Positions 22,989 through 32,055 are shown, counted from the stretch's first letter. The stretch is 34,568 nucleotides of DNA from Gammaproteobacteria bacterium (GCA_016182805.1 JACPFV010000001.1:1-34568), one strand, 5' to 3'. Translations and numbers: made by a program. Notes: a model not told the origin generated them from the letters alone.

Positions 22989-24935
22989 ATGAACCCCCGC
23001 CACATCCTCGCGCAGGCCTGCGCCGTTGCGGTCCTTGGCTTCGCCGGCGCCGCCCTCGCCTCGCCGCCGGTCGCGATCACCGACGCCAACACCGAAGCCA
23101 ACCCGGTCACGTTCAGCGCCGGGCCGTACGTGGCGCGCACGGCGGAGACCGACTGCGTGTCGCCGGACGTGTGCGACGACACCGCCCTCACGGTCGCGGT
23201 GACGCCGGAAGCTGCGGCGTCCAGGCGCGTGGTGGTGCGGATCGACTGGGGCGAGCCGATCCAGGCGGACTTCGACCTGTACGTCGCGCAGGGCGAGGAC
23301 TCGATCGCGGCCTCGGCCAGCACCACCGACCCGGAGATCGCGCGCTTCGCCGCGAACAACGGCGTTTACAACATCCACGTCGTGCCGTACCAGCCGTTCG
23401 GCAACACGTACACCGCGAAGATCTACCTGGAGCCGCTGCCGCCGACCGGCACGACGGTCTCCGGCCCGGTGGCGGGATTCCAGATCTTCGCACCGCCGGC
23501 CAAGGTCGGAGCCAATGGCGGCGAGCCGTCGATCGGCGCCAACTGGAAGACCGGCACCGCGGTGGTCGGCAACTCGGACGCGGCGATCTTCATCACCTTC
23601 GACGACGGCAAGACGCCGGCCACGGCCGCCTGGGAAAACCGGCCGCCGTCGACCAACGCGATCTCGTTCGACCCGATCCTGTTCACCGACCGCGAAACCG
23701 GCCGCACGGTGGTGTCGCAACTGGTAACGGACGCGGTGCTGTTCTCGACCGGATGCAGCCTCAGCTCGGTGACGGACGACGACGGCAAGACCTGGGTCCC
23801 GGCGGAAGGCTGCGGGCCGCCGGCGGGCGCCGACCACCAGGGCATCGGCGGCGGCCCGTACGCGCCGCCGCTGGCGCCACTGCCGCCGCTGAACCAGAAC
23901 GCCGTCTACTACTGCGCGCAGGCGGTCGGCGTGGTGCTGGGCGACGCCACCTGCTCGCGCAGCGACGACGGCGGCCTCACCTACGGCCCCGGCGTGGTGG
24001 TCTACACCTCGGAGTGCGGCGGCCTGCACGGCCACCCGCGCGTGGCGCCGGACGGCACCGTCTACCTGCCGAACAAGGCCTGCGCCGGCGGCGGCGGGCT
24101 GGGCCAGGGCGTCGCGGTGTCCACCGACAACGGCCTGACCTGGCGGATCGGCGCGGTGCCCGGCAGCACGCCGGGCGCGAGCGACCCGTCGGTGGCGACC
24201 GGCCTGACCGACGCCGGCAAGCCCGCCGCGCAGGCCAGCAACACGGTGTACCTCGGCTACTGCGACGGCGACGGCCGCGCCAAGGTCGCGGTGTCGCGCG
24301 ACCGGGGCTCGACCTGGGGCGACACCGCCGACGTCGGCCAGGCGGCCGCCGTCCGCAACTGCGTGTTCCCGGCGATGATCGCCGGCGACGACGACCGCGC
24401 CGCGCTGTTCTTCATCGGCACCTCGACGCCGGGCGCGTTCCAGAGCGACGCCTTCACCGGCGAGTGGCACGCCTACGTCGCCACCACCTACGACGGCGGC
24501 AAGAGCTGGGGCCTGACCGACGCGACGCCGGACGACCCGGTGCAGATCGGCTGCATCTGGATGCAGGGCGGCAGCAATCCCTGCCGCAACCTGCTGGACT
24601 TCAACGACATCACGCTCGACAAGGAAGGTCGCCCGCTGTTCGTGTTCGCCGACGGCTGCATCCCGTCCGCCAAGTGCGTGCCGGGCGCGCTGCCGCGCTT
24701 CTCGCGCAAGGCGGTGGACACCGTCGGCCGGCAGTCGTCCTGCCGGACGCTGTTCTCGCAGCACGACAAGACGGTGGGCGCGGCGCCCTGCGCCGAGTCC
24801 GCGCGCCCGGTGCCGGCGCGCGCGCGTGCCGAGGGCCGGGGCTTCCTGATCGGCGGCATGCCCCTGCTGCTGACGCTGCCGCTGGCGGCCGTGGCCCTGT
24901 TGCGGCGGCGCCGGCCTACGGCGTCACGATATTGA
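22989..24935 (+). CDS. Secreted Asp-box (sialidase-like) beta-propeller protein
   Basis: This 648-aa protein has a signal peptide (residues 1-25, ending ALAS). A ~90-residue beta domain follows that resembles a pre-peptidase C-terminal domain (DDTALTVAVTP, ADFDLYVAQGEDS). A beta-propeller (~165-600) carries five S-x-D-x-G-x-T-W Asp boxes at ~260-269, 324-332, 378-385, 436-443 and 500-507. Asp boxes occur in sialidases and related exported glycosidases or binding proteins. I cannot identify the sialidase Arg triad with confidence, so enzymatic activity is open. The C-terminus (GGMPLLLTLPLAAVALLRRRR) is a Gly-Gly/hydrophobic/Arg sorting-type tail, likely membrane-processed. Its stop overlaps the convergent alkyl-sulfatase gene by 20 bases. 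Confidence 0.8.
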   Translation: MNPRHILAQACAVAVLGFAGAALASPPVAITDANTEANPVTFSAGPYVARTAETDCVSPDVCDDTALTVAVTPEAAASRRVVVRIDWGEPIQADFDLYVAQGEDSIAASASTTDPEIARFAANNGVYNIHVVPYQPFGNTYTAKIYLEPLPPTGTTVSGPVAGFQIFAPPAKVGANGGEPSIGANWKTGTAVVGNSDAAIFITFDDGKTPATAAWENRPPSTNAISFDPILFTDRETGRTVVSQLVTDAVLFSTGCSLSSVTDDDGKTWVPAEGCGPPAGADHQGIGGGPYAPPLAPLPPLNQNAVYYCAQAVGVVLGDATCSRSDDGGLTYGPGVVVYTSECGGLHGHPRVAPDGTVYLPNKACAGGGGLGQGVAVSTDNGLTWRIGAVPGSTPGASDPSVATGLTDAGKPAAQASNTVYLGYCDGDGRAKVAVSRDRGSTWGDTADVGQAAAVRNCVFPAMIAGDDDRAALFFIGTSTPGAFQSDAFTGEWHAYVATTYDGGKSWGLTDATPDDPVQIGCIWMQGGSNPCRNLLDFNDITLDKEGRPLFVFADGCIPSAKCVPGALPRFSRKAVDTVGRQSSCRTLFSQHDKTVGAAPCAESARPVPARARAEGRGFLIGGMPLLLTLPLAAVALLRRRRPTASRY

Positions 24936-26910
24936 ACGTTCCGTCCGGCTTCTCGAACAGGGAGAAGAAGCGGATCAGGTCGAGGCGGCTGCCCTGCACC
25001 TCCAGGTCGTCGGACATCAGCGTGTCCTTGATGCCGGCGGCGCCGGTGAGCATCTTCAGGTACAGCTCGTGCGTCAGCCGCAGGGTGGCGTTGGCCTTGG
25101 GGTCGGCGGCACCCTGCGCGTGGTGCAGCACGGCGTTCCTGACACGCAGGACGTAGGTCTCGCCGAGGTCGGTCAGCACCAGGTTCACGGTGTAGTCCTT
25201 GCCCTCGGCCGCCGCGCCGTCGAGGCGCACCGCCATCGCGTCCAGGAAGCGCGGCATCGGCGTCTGCCGCAGCAGGTCCAGCGCCTCGCTCAGCTTCAGG
25301 CCCTGCTTCGGGCCGCCGTGGCGCAGCTCGAAGGCGCCGGTCAGGTAGACGTCGCGCCACGGCCCCGACTCGGCCCGGTAGCCGAGCTGGTCGTAGGTGC
25401 GCGCGAGCAGCGCCCTGGCGTTCTCGTTGCCCGGCTCGGCGAACACGAGGTGGTTGAGCAGCTCGGCGGCCCAGCGGTACTCGGCGCGGTCGAACGCCTC
25501 CTGGGCGTGCTGGAGCACGGCCTGCGCGCCGCCGATCAGCGCCACGTACTTGCGCGCCGAATCCTCCGGCGGCAGCGGATCGAGGTTGGCGGGATTGCCG
25601 TCGTACCAGCCGAAGTAGAACTGGTAGACCGCCTTGGCGTTGTGCCGCACCGTGCCGTAGTAGTCGCGGCTGGAGAAGGTGTTGCGCAGGCTGGCCGGCA
25701 GTTCCAGGCGTTCGGCGATCTCGCGCGGCGTGTAGCCATGCAGCGCCAGCCGCACGGTCTGGTCGTGGATGTACTTGTAAGTGTCGCGCTGCGTCTCCAG
25801 GAAGGACACGATGCGCGCGTTGCCCCAGATCGGCCAGTGGTGGCTGCCGAAGTACACCTCGGCGTCGCCGAACAGGCGGGCGATTTCGTCGATGTAGCCG
25901 CTCCACTTGAGCGCGTCGCGCACCTTGGCGCCGCGCAGCGTGTAGAGGTTGTGCAGGGTGTGCGACACGACCTCCGCGCCGCAGAACGCCTTGCGCTCCG
26001 GCAGGTAGAACGTCAGCTCGGCCGGCGCCTCCGAGCCGGGCGCGTTCTGGAACACGAAGCGCACGCCGTCCACGTCCAGCTCCTGCCGCGTGCGGCCGAC
26101 GATCTCGGTGGGCTCCAGCACGCCGACGCTGCCGTATGCCGGGCCCTTGCCCAGGCCGGTGTCGACGTGGCCGCGCGGCGAGCGCGCCAGGCGCATGCCG
26201 TACATGTACATGGAGCGGCGCATCATGGTGCCGCCGGCCAGCACGTTTTCGCTGGTCGCCTCCTCCATGAAGCCCTCCGGCGCGATCACGCGCACCTTCT
26301 TCGACCGGGCCTGCTGCGCGTCGACGACGCCCAGCACGCCGCCGAAGTGGTCGACGTGGCTGTGCGTGAACACGATGGCGACGACCGGCTTGTCGCCCAG
26401 GTGCCGGCGCGCGAAGGCGATGGCGCGGCTGGCGGTCTCCCGTGCGGTGAGCGGGTCGACGACGATCCAGCCGCTGCGGCCTTCGACGATCGTCATGTTG
26501 GCGAGGTCGAAGCCGCGCAACTGGTAGACGCCGTCCGTGACCTTGAACAGGCCGTGGATGTTGTTGAGCTGGGCCTGCCGCCACAGGCTGGGGTTGACGC
26601 TGTCCGGCGCGGCGCCGTCGAGGAAGGCGTAGCCCGGCATGTCCCAGGCCGCCTCGCCGCCGGGGCCGGGGATGCGCAGGTCCGGATCGGCCGCGACCAG
26701 GCCGCGGCGCGCGTCCTCGAAATCCTGGCGGTCGGCGAGGTCCAGCGACTCGCCCACCTGGGCGTTGGCCGCGCGCGTGGCCGCGGTGGGCGCGCTATGC
26801 CCCTGCGCGTCGGCGTCCGCCTCGCGCGGCCGGTCGCCGCAGCCGGTGGACGCCAGCGCACCAAAGATCGCGGCAACCGCCGCCATCCGGCATTTCCCGT
26901 TCCAAGCCAT
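24916..26910 (-). CDS. SdsA1-type alkyl sulfatase (metallo-beta-lactamase fold)
   Basis: This 664-aa exported enzyme hydrolyses alkyl sulfate esters such as SDS. It has a signal sequence with a possible lipidation Cys24 (ALASTGC). The MBL motif is HSHVDHFGG (H183, H185, D187, H188). Further metal-site segments are APAELTFYLPERKAFCGAEVVSHTLHN and FGSHHWPIWG, all typical of SdsA1. A dimerisation domain follows, and a C-terminal SCP2-like domain for hydrophobic substrate (NATLRLTHELYLKMLTGAAGIKDTLMSDDLEVQGS). The ATG at 26910 is supported by GGAGG nine bases upstream. The 3' end overlaps the Asp-box gene by 20 bases. A sulfated lipid or surfactant is the likely target; a sulfated polysaccharide is less likely for this family. 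Confidence 0.9.
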   Translation of the reverse strand: MAWNGKCRMAAVAAIFGALASTGCGDRPREADADAQGHSAPTAATRAANAQVGESLDLADRQDFEDARRGLVAADPDLRIPGPGGEAAWDMPGYAFLDGAAPDSVNPSLWRQAQLNNIHGLFKVTDGVYQLRGFDLANMTIVEGRSGWIVVDPLTARETASRAIAFARRHLGDKPVVAIVFTHSHVDHFGGVLGVVDAQQARSKKVRVIAPEGFMEEATSENVLAGGTMMRRSMYMYGMRLARSPRGHVDTGLGKGPAYGSVGVLEPTEIVGRTRQELDVDGVRFVFQNAPGSEAPAELTFYLPERKAFCGAEVVSHTLHNLYTLRGAKVRDALKWSGYIDEIARLFGDAEVYFGSHHWPIWGNARIVSFLETQRDTYKYIHDQTVRLALHGYTPREIAERLELPASLRNTFSSRDYYGTVRHNAKAVYQFYFGWYDGNPANLDPLPPEDSARKYVALIGGAQAVLQHAQEAFDRAEYRWAAELLNHLVFAEPGNENARALLARTYDQLGYRAESGPWRDVYLTGAFELRHGGPKQGLKLSEALDLLRQTPMPRFLDAMAVRLDGAAAEGKDYTVNLVLTDLGETYVLRVRNAVLHHAQGAADPKANATLRLTHELYLKMLTGAAGIKDTLMSDDLEVQGSRLDLIRFFSLFEKPDGTFNIVTP

Positions 26911-27051
26911 GACTCCCTCCGATCGTGGAATGACGCGCCCTCCGGCGCCGCAGGGTAGCAGCGTAGCGCCGGCGGCGGAGGGGTTCTTGTCCACTTGCGA
27001 CAGGCGGTGGTCCGGCGACGCCAGGCCGCCCCGATCCGCGACGAAGCAGCG

Positions 27052-27339
27052 TCAGGCCGCGCTGCGCCGCACCCCGGCGATCTCCAGGGCGCTGGAGACC
27101 ATCTCCTGGTCCAGCCCGCGCACCTGGCCGTGGTTCATCATCACGTAGACGCCGGAACGGCGCAGGAAGACCAGCGCGCCGTCGTGCACGCCGTCGCAGA
27201 CCGTGCCGATCACCACGCCCTCGCCGGGCGGCCGCGGTTGGAAGCGGTGCCAGCCGTAGCCGACGCTGATCTGCATGCGGCGCAGCGACCGGGCCACCGG
27301 GTCGTCGCGAACCCACAACGAGCGCAGAGTATCCAGCAT
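27052..27339 (-). CDS. Hypothetical protein (95 aa)
   Basis: I do not recognise the family. The protein is soluble, with a mixed sequence (MLDTLRSLWVRDDPVARSL, then ISVGYGWHRF and GTVCDGVHDGALVFLRRSG) and no signal peptide or membrane segment. Codon use matches neighbours. It is transcribed toward the alkyl-sulfatase gene on the same strand, with a 141-base gap, and follows plsC by 73 bases. The ATG has only a weak ribosome-binding site. Confidence 0.55.
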   Translation of the reverse strand: MLDTLRSLWVRDDPVARSLRRMQISVGYGWHRFQPRPPGEGVVIGTVCDGVHDGALVFLRRSGVYVMMNHGQVRGLDQEMVSSALEIAGVRRSAA

Positions 27340-27412
27340 GGGCGGAACCTCGCAGGCTTCAGGCCGTAGCCGACCTGTCTCGTGCAAGTCCCGTGCCCCG
27401 CCGCGGAATGGG

Positions 27413-28057
27413 TCAGGGCGCCTGTGGGCCGGGCGGCGGCGCGGGGAGGCGCAGGGCTTCGCGCATCGGCGCGGACAGCCGCTCCGGATGCCGCGGCGCG
27501 CCGTAGCTGCCGTAGAACTCCAGCAGGCGGTGCATGTCGGCGGCGTAGTCGCCGCTGGGGACGACCGGCGGCCCAAAGGTGATGCGCTTGCGCCGGTAGT
27601 CCGCCGCCGCCGGCAGCACCGGCACGCCGGCGCCGCTGGCGATGTGGTAGAAGCCGCGCTTCCACTCGGCCGCGCCGTGGCGCGTGCCCTCGGGCGCGAT
27701 CAGCAGCAGGAGCCGCTCGCTGCGATTGAACGCGTCCACGCTTTGCTCGACCACGCCCTTGGGGCTGCGGCGGTTGATCGGGATCGCCCCGAACCAGCGC
27801 AGCACCGGCCCCAGCACGCCCTTGAAGGCGCCGTCCTTGATCATCGTCCCGGCGCGCAGGCCCAGGGCGGTGAGCGCGGCGAGGCCCAGCACGCCGTCCA
27901 TGTTGGAGGTGTGCGGCGCGCCGATCAGGACCATCTTGGGCAGGTCGGGGATCGCGCCCTCCAGGCGCCAGCCCATCGCCCACAGGACGAAGCGTCCGAA
28001 CCAGCGGGAAAAGGCATTGCCGCGCCGCGGGACCTGGGCGCCGACTGCGAGACTCAT
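27413..28057 (-). CDS. 1-acyl-sn-glycerol-3-phosphate acyltransferase-like (PlsC family)
   Basis: This 214-aa protein has the PlsC motifs APHTSNMD (H49-x4-D54) and APEGTR (E123-R126), with a conserved IPINRRS between them. PlsC enzymes add a second acyl chain to lysophosphatidic acid at the membrane, and this short version may use a different acceptor. An N-terminal hydrophobic stretch (FGRFVLWAMGWRL) could attach to the membrane. It ends with a Pro-rich tail. It is followed by the 95-aa unknown and lies 85 bases after the HAD gene on the same strand. A lipid-handling pair with the HAD phosphatase is possible. Confidence 0.88.
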   Translation of the reverse strand: MSLAVGAQVPRRGNAFSRWFGRFVLWAMGWRLEGAIPDLPKMVLIGAPHTSNMDGVLGLAALTALGLRAGTMIKDGAFKGVLGPVLRWFGAIPINRRSPKGVVEQSVDAFNRSERLLLLIAPEGTRHGAAEWKRGFYHIASGAGVPVLPAAADYRRKRITFGPPVVPSGDYAADMHRLLEFYGSYGAPRHPERLSAPMREALRLPAPPPGPQAP

Positions 28058-28142
28058 CGGTACGGATTCTCGTGTGTAAAAAGAGGGTCAGCATCGCATA
28101 GCCGGATGGCCGCGGTCATGTCGGCGCGGCCCCGCCCACCGC

Positions 28143-28985
28143 TCAGGCGTCGGCGCGCTCGACCCGGAACTGCCGCGCCAGCGCCACCAGTTGATCGAGG
28201 TTCGCGACCACGCCGTCCGGCAGGTGCGGATGGCGAACGGTGCCGGGAAAGATCTTGTCGATCCAGGCTTGGTTCCAGCCGGCGCCGTTGTAGAACACGG
28301 CGGTGACGCCGGCCGTTTTCGCGGCGATCACATCGGTGGTGCTGTCGCCCACGTACCAGCAGCCGGGGCCGGGCGCCAGTTGCAGGTTGTCCAGCGCCTT
28401 AAGGATCAGGTCGGGGTGCGGCTTGCGCTGCGCCACGTCGTCGCCGCAGACCATGGTGTCGAACAGCTCGTGCCAGCCGGTGCCGTCGACGGTGTAGACC
28501 TCATGCGCCATGAAGCGCCGGCTGCGGTTGGACAGCACACCGATGCGGATGCCCATGTCCTTCAGCTCGCCCAGGCGCTGTCGCGCCCCGGCCTCCAGCG
28601 GCCGCACCACGCCGAAGTGGCGCGCATAGCAGCGGTCGAACTCGCGGTGCGCGATGCCCTTGGCTTCCTGGTCGTCGCCGAACAGCACCTCGAAGATGTC
28701 GGTGCGCGAAATCTTGCGCGCCGCCTTGATCTTGGGATGCAGGCGCACGTGCTCGCGCACGTACTTGACCAGCTTGGCGTCCTCCAGCGTCTTGGAGCGC
28801 CCCGCCGGCACCAGCCGCTCGATCAGATTCAGCTCCACCAGCCGCGGCAATACCTCGTCGAGCGCGTAGTACATCGCGTCCATCGTGTCGACCAGCGTGG
28901 CGTGCCAGTCGAACAGCATGACCCGCGGGACGGCACGGGGAATTTGCAGGATGCTCACGGGCGGTGGGGGCGTGTGCGGCTGCAC
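28143..28985 (-). CDS. HAD-superfamily hydrolase with DWH motif
   Basis: This 280-aa (GTG start) phosphatase-like protein has all four HAD motifs in order: LFDWHATLVDT (nucleophile Asp26), VLSNRS with Ser152, QRKPHP with Lys188, and GDSTTD (213-218). The second Asp of the usual D-x-D is His28. A subgroup with DWHGTL exists to my knowledge, but its mechanism may lack the general acid. A helical cap lies between motifs 1 and 2. An alternative start is the GTG at residue 10 (VSILQIPRAV). It lies between plsC and the alginate lyase gene. The substrate is unknown. Confidence 0.85.
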   Translation of the reverse strand: MQPHTPPPPVSILQIPRAVPRVMLFDWHATLVDTMDAMYYALDEVLPRLVELNLIERLVPAGRSKTLEDAKLVKYVREHVRLHPKIKAARKISRTDIFEVLFGDDQEAKGIAHREFDRCYARHFGVVRPLEAGARQRLGELKDMGIRIGVLSNRSRRFMAHEVYTVDGTGWHELFDTMVCGDDVAQRKPHPDLILKALDNLQLAPGPGCWYVGDSTTDVIAAKTAGVTAVFYNGAGWNQAWIDKIFPGTVRHPHLPDGVVANLDQLVALARQFRVERADA

Positions 28986-29031
28986 GGACCTTACCCGGCG
29001 CGGAGCGGGCGTTCAAGCATCCGCCGTACGG

Positions 29032-29058
29032 AAAAAGGGCGGCGCTGGCGCGCCGCCC
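29032..29058 (-). terminator. Rho-independent terminator of the beta-helix/PL7 gene
   Basis: On the minus strand, a perfect 9-base GC stem (gggcggcgc / gcgccgccc) with a 4-base loop is followed by a run of five T. It lies 28 bases after the stop at 29087. This is the clearest intrinsic terminator in the window. Confidence 0.88.
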
Positions 29059-29086
29059 CGGTGTTGCCTGCCGCTATCCGACCGGG

Positions 29087-31018
29087 CTACGGATGCGTCT
29101 GCCGCAAGGCGAAGAACATCGCCTTCACGTAGTCGTCGCTCTGGCCGGTGTTGTTCTGGTTGTAGACGCCCGCCTTGAAGTACACGTTCTGGCCTAGGTA
29201 GCCGGAATCGATGGTGCGGGTGTACGTGTAGGCCTTGCCGTCCTGCGTCCGGATCGTGGTCGTCAGCTTGGTCCCTAGCAGCTTGATCTCGTAGCTGAAG
29301 GTCTCGCCCAGCGCGATGCCGCCGCCGTCCTTGTTGCCGACGATGTCCGGCGAATAGCTGTTCTGGTTCGAGATCGTGTCGTGGCCGGAATAGATGCGGC
29401 CTTTCGCCTCGCCCGGCAGCTTGTGGTAGTAGAGGCGGATGACCTCGGTCTCCGGGCCGTGGATCTGGCCGATGATGACGCGGCCGACCTTGGCGGCGTC
29501 GCCGGTGGTGGACACGCGGTCCACGCGCAGCGTCGCCTTGAGCGTGCCGCCGTTCTCCGGCTTCCAGTTGTTGGCGTCCGACTTGGTGCCCGCCGGCGGG
29601 TTGAGCATCTCGCGCAGTTCCGTGCGCGAATAGCTGGAATTGGCCGTGGTGCCGGCGATGTTCGGGCACTGGAACACCATGCCGCCGGTCTGCGCGTCCG
29701 TGTAGAAGGCGTTGGCCAGCGTGTAGCCCTGGTTCAGCGCGTCCACCAGGATGTCCTGGCCGGAGGGGATGGTCAGCTTCCAGCGCGACAGGTCGAAGTT
29801 CCCGCTGGGCGGCAGCGCCGGGTTCAGTTCGCCGTACGGCGTGTCGATCGGGCCCGGAGTCGGAGTCGGCACCGGCACCGGAGTGGGCGTCGGGGTGGGG
29901 GTGGGCGTCGGGGTGGGGGTGGGCGTCGGGGTGGGGGTGGGCGTCGGGGTGGGCGTCGGCGTCGGCGCCGGGTCGGGCGTCGGCGCGGGTTCCGGAGACG
30001 GTGCGGGACCGCCGCCGGAGCAGCTCACGTTCGCCAGGCCGGAGCGGGCCGCCTGCACGGTGTTGTCGCAGTACACGACGTTGCCGGTGGAGTCCGGCGC
30101 GATCGCAAAGCCGTAGCCCGGTCCATTCACCACCGCGAGGTTCTTCGTGAATCTGTTGTCGTTGCCCCAGCCGGACTTGCCGACGTGCGTCTGGAAGCCG
30201 TCCTCGAGCGCGTTGTGGCCGGTGTTCTCCGCAATCAGGTAGCCGTTGCCGCGCACGTCGACCCAGGAGTCGGCGTGGTTCTCGCCGGACAGGCCGGCGC
30301 CGTCGAAGGCGTTGCCGACGACCGCGCCGTTGCCGGTGCCTTCGCGCAGGTCCACCGCCTCGGCGCGCACTTCCGGCCCGAAGCTGTTGTAGCGGACCTT
30401 GTTGCCGTCGCTGCGGTCCGGCTTGCTGCTGGAGCCCATGACCTCGTCCCAGTCGCCGGCATAGGTGCCGACGTAGACGCCCTCGCCGTGGCCGGGCGAG
30501 GCGCGGCCGGTGTCGTCGATGTCGTTGTAGCTGACGTCGTTGTACGTGCTGTTGCGGCGCAGGTGGATGGCGCGGCGGCCGAAGCCCTCCAGCGCAAGGC
30601 CGGTGAAGACGTTGCGGTTCGAGTAGTCCGCCAGGATGCCGTTGCGGCCGCGCGTGAACGAAAAGCCGGACAGCACCCAGTGGTTGGCCTTGTAGAGATA
30701 CAGCGCGTTGCGATCCGGGCTACTGCCCTTGAGCACGGCCTCGCGCGGGCCGCACAGCACGATCGGCTTGTCCGCGCTGCCGCTGCGCGAGGACACCTTG
30801 AACTGTCCCTCGTAGGTTCCGGGACGCAGGCGGATCAGGGTGCCGGGGCTTGCGCCGGCCAGGGCCTCCTTGAGCGTGGTGGCGTTGTGGACCGTCACTT
30901 CCCGGTCGTGCGGGTAGGCGCAGGGATCGGCGACGTCTTCCTGCGCGCCGGCGGACCCGCAGGCCAGCAGAGCGCCGGCGGCTGCCGACAGGAAGCCGAG
31001 CGTGGTGATTCGTTTCAT
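29087..31018 (-). CDS. Exported beta-helix - (PT)n linker - PL7 alginate lyase
   Basis: This 643-aa secreted protein has a signal sequence (residues 1-25; possible lipidation Cys20 in ALLAC). A right-handed parallel beta-helix follows (~40-330), with the opening [20 protein letters not shown] and a [12 protein letters not shown] segment. Then come an unusually long Pro-Thr repeat linker (~345-390) and a complete PL7 domain (~400-643). PL7 motifs are intact: SRTELRE (464-470), GQIHG with Gln518/His520, and YFKAGVYNQ (613-621). It should cleave alginate by beta-elimination; the beta-helix may be a second polysaccharide lyase (PL6-like) or a binding module. ATG at 31018 follows AAGGAG by seven bases. 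An intrinsic terminator follows. Confidence 0.9.
   Translation of the reverse strand: MKRITTLGFLSAAAGALLACGSAGAQEDVADPCAYPHDREVTVHNATTLKEALAGASPGTLIRLRPGTYEGQFKVSSRSGSADKPIVLCGPREAVLKGSSPDRNALYLYKANHWVLSGFSFTRGRNGILADYSNRNVFTGLALEGFGRRAIHLRRNSTYNDVSYNDIDDTGRASPGHGEGVYVGTYAGDWDEVMGSSSKPDRSDGNKVRYNSFGPEVRAEAVDLREGTGNGAVVGNAFDGAGLSGENHADSWVDVRGNGYLIAENTGHNALEDGFQTHVGKSGWGNDNRFTKNLAVVNGPGYGFAIAPDSTGNVVYCDNTVQAARSGLANVSCSGGGPAPSPEPAPTPDPAPTPTPTPTPTPTPTPTPTPTPTPTPTPTPVPVPTPTPGPIDTPYGELNPALPPSGNFDLSRWKLTIPSGQDILVDALNQGYTLANAFYTDAQTGGMVFQCPNIAGTTANSSYSRTELREMLNPPAGTKSDANNWKPENGGTLKATLRVDRVSTTGDAAKVGRVIIGQIHGPETEVIRLYYHKLPGEAKGRIYSGHDTISNQNSYSPDIVGNKDGGGIALGETFSYEIKLLGTKLTTTIRTQDGKAYTYTRTIDSGYLGQNVYFKAGVYNQNNTGQSDDYVKAMFFALRQTHP
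29885..29950. repeat. 18-base tandem repeat encoding the Pro-Thr linker
   Basis: The unit gggcgtcggggtgggggt occurs three times without error (29885-29938), followed by a 12-base partial copy. Flanking variants extend it. It is read on the minus strand as Pro-Thr pairs. The plus strand is a G-rich run with repeated G3-G5 tracts, capable of forming G-quadruplexes. Confidence 0.85.
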
Positions 31019-31326
31019 CGGGTGCTCCTTGAATGTCCCGATGCCGGACCACGCGTTCCTTTGCGGCACGGAGTAGCCGGCTGCGCGAGGCGCAGGACCG
31101 CCCGTGCCGGAAGTGATCCGGCAGACCGGGATGCCAGCCGAGAAGACTCCCGCGGGCTCGATTCAGGCGATCACCGGCCGCCGTTCGCGAGGAAGGCGGG
31201 TGCGCCAGGTGTTTTTGTTAGCCGTCTACGGAGCCGACTGCGTTTGGCCAGGACGTGAGAACAGGAACGCGGCTCGAAGAGTGCTGTTCCGGCGCCGCCG
31301 CGGCAATAGACAAAAACTACCGCGAC
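31019..31326. other. Intergenic region upstream of the beta-helix/PL7 gene
   Basis: These 308 bases between the lyase and the glycosyltransferase hold no convincing gene. They should include the lyase promoter. Two short dyads are visible: ctgcgcgaggcgcag at 31081-31095 and gccgga/tccggc with a 5-base spacer at 31106-31122; either could be an operator. No strong -10/-35 pair is seen, and I see no clear terminator for the glycosyltransferase. Confidence 0.4.
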
Positions 31327-31998
31327 TCAGGAACCCATGCCCGCGCGCAGGCGCTCGTACGCCGAGTACCAGGCGTCGGCCATGTCGCAGTTGGCGTAGT
31401 CCTTGAAGCAGGGCGTGCCGAGCGTGTAGTGCAGCAGCTTGGCGTTGTAGTTGTCCGGGTACTCGGTGGTCAGCCAGTTCCACTCCCGCGGCAGCTCGCC
31501 GATCGCCTCGTCCGGCAGCCAGGCGAAACGGTGCAGGTGGGAGCCGGGATGCGCGGCGACGTAGTCCGGGTCCAGGCGGCGGTTGCGCGGGTCGCCGCAG
31601 TTCCACAGGATCACGCTCGACCAGTTCTTGCGCGGATAGTCCGCGTTCCTGTTGCCCAGGTACTTGGTCTCGGCCTTGGTCTTGTAGTCGTGCTTGACGA
31701 CCATAACTGCCTTGGACGGATCGCGCAGCTCCCACAGCCGGGCGATGTCCTCGCGGCAGATCATGTCGCCGTCGGCGAACAGCGCCCAGCCCTCGTAGCC
31801 GGCCAGGTGCGGGACCAGGAAGCGCGAGTAGATGAAGGCGTTGCTGCCGTCGCGATGCGTCTCCTTGTACTTCGGCAGCAGGTGCAGCGCGAGCGGGGCG
31901 AAGCAGACCGGCACGCTCGCCCGCTCCAGGACGCTTTGGCAGAACGTGTGGTAGGCCACCGCCTCGCGCGGGTCGTAACCGATGAAAATGCGGATCAT
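31327..31998 (-). CDS. GT8-like glycosyltransferase
   Basis: This 223-aa cytoplasmic protein starts MIRIFIGYDPREAVAYHTF and has the metal/nucleotide-sugar motif DGD (residues 76-78, LFADGDM). It also has the SRFLVPHLAGYEGWALF segment and a C-terminal LHYTLGTPCFKDY, all typical of small GT8-like transferases. It transfers a sugar from a nucleotide donor to an unknown acceptor. The ATG has a purine-rich AGGGGGGAGGG directly upstream. It is divergent from the membrane-protein gene at 32130. An FNR/FixK-like palindrome lies about midway between the two starts. Confidence 0.85.
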   Translation of the reverse strand: MIRIFIGYDPREAVAYHTFCQSVLERASVPVCFAPLALHLLPKYKETHRDGSNAFIYSRFLVPHLAGYEGWALFADGDMICREDIARLWELRDPSKAVMVVKHDYKTKAETKYLGNRNADYPRKNWSSVILWNCGDPRNRRLDPDYVAAHPGSHLHRFAWLPDEAIGELPREWNWLTTEYPDNYNAKLLHYTLGTPCFKDYANCDMADAWYSAYERLRAGMGS

Positions 31999-32055
31999 CC
32001 CTCCCCCCTTCGCACATGATCGCGCACAGGCTGGCAGGGTCCGCGCCGGACCGCA

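Noticed and set aside
25069-26958. Long plus-strand open frame antisense to the alkyl sulfatase
   Set aside because: Shadow frame: repetitive Arg/Ala/Val composition, no motif, while the minus strand has clear SdsA1 motifs.
28065-28090. T-run on the minus strand between the HAD and plsC genes as a terminator
   Set aside because: No stable stem lies directly before the run of five T.
29885-29950. Tandem repeat as a CRISPR array
   Set aside because: The units are contiguous with no spacers and are read in frame as a Pro-Thr linker.
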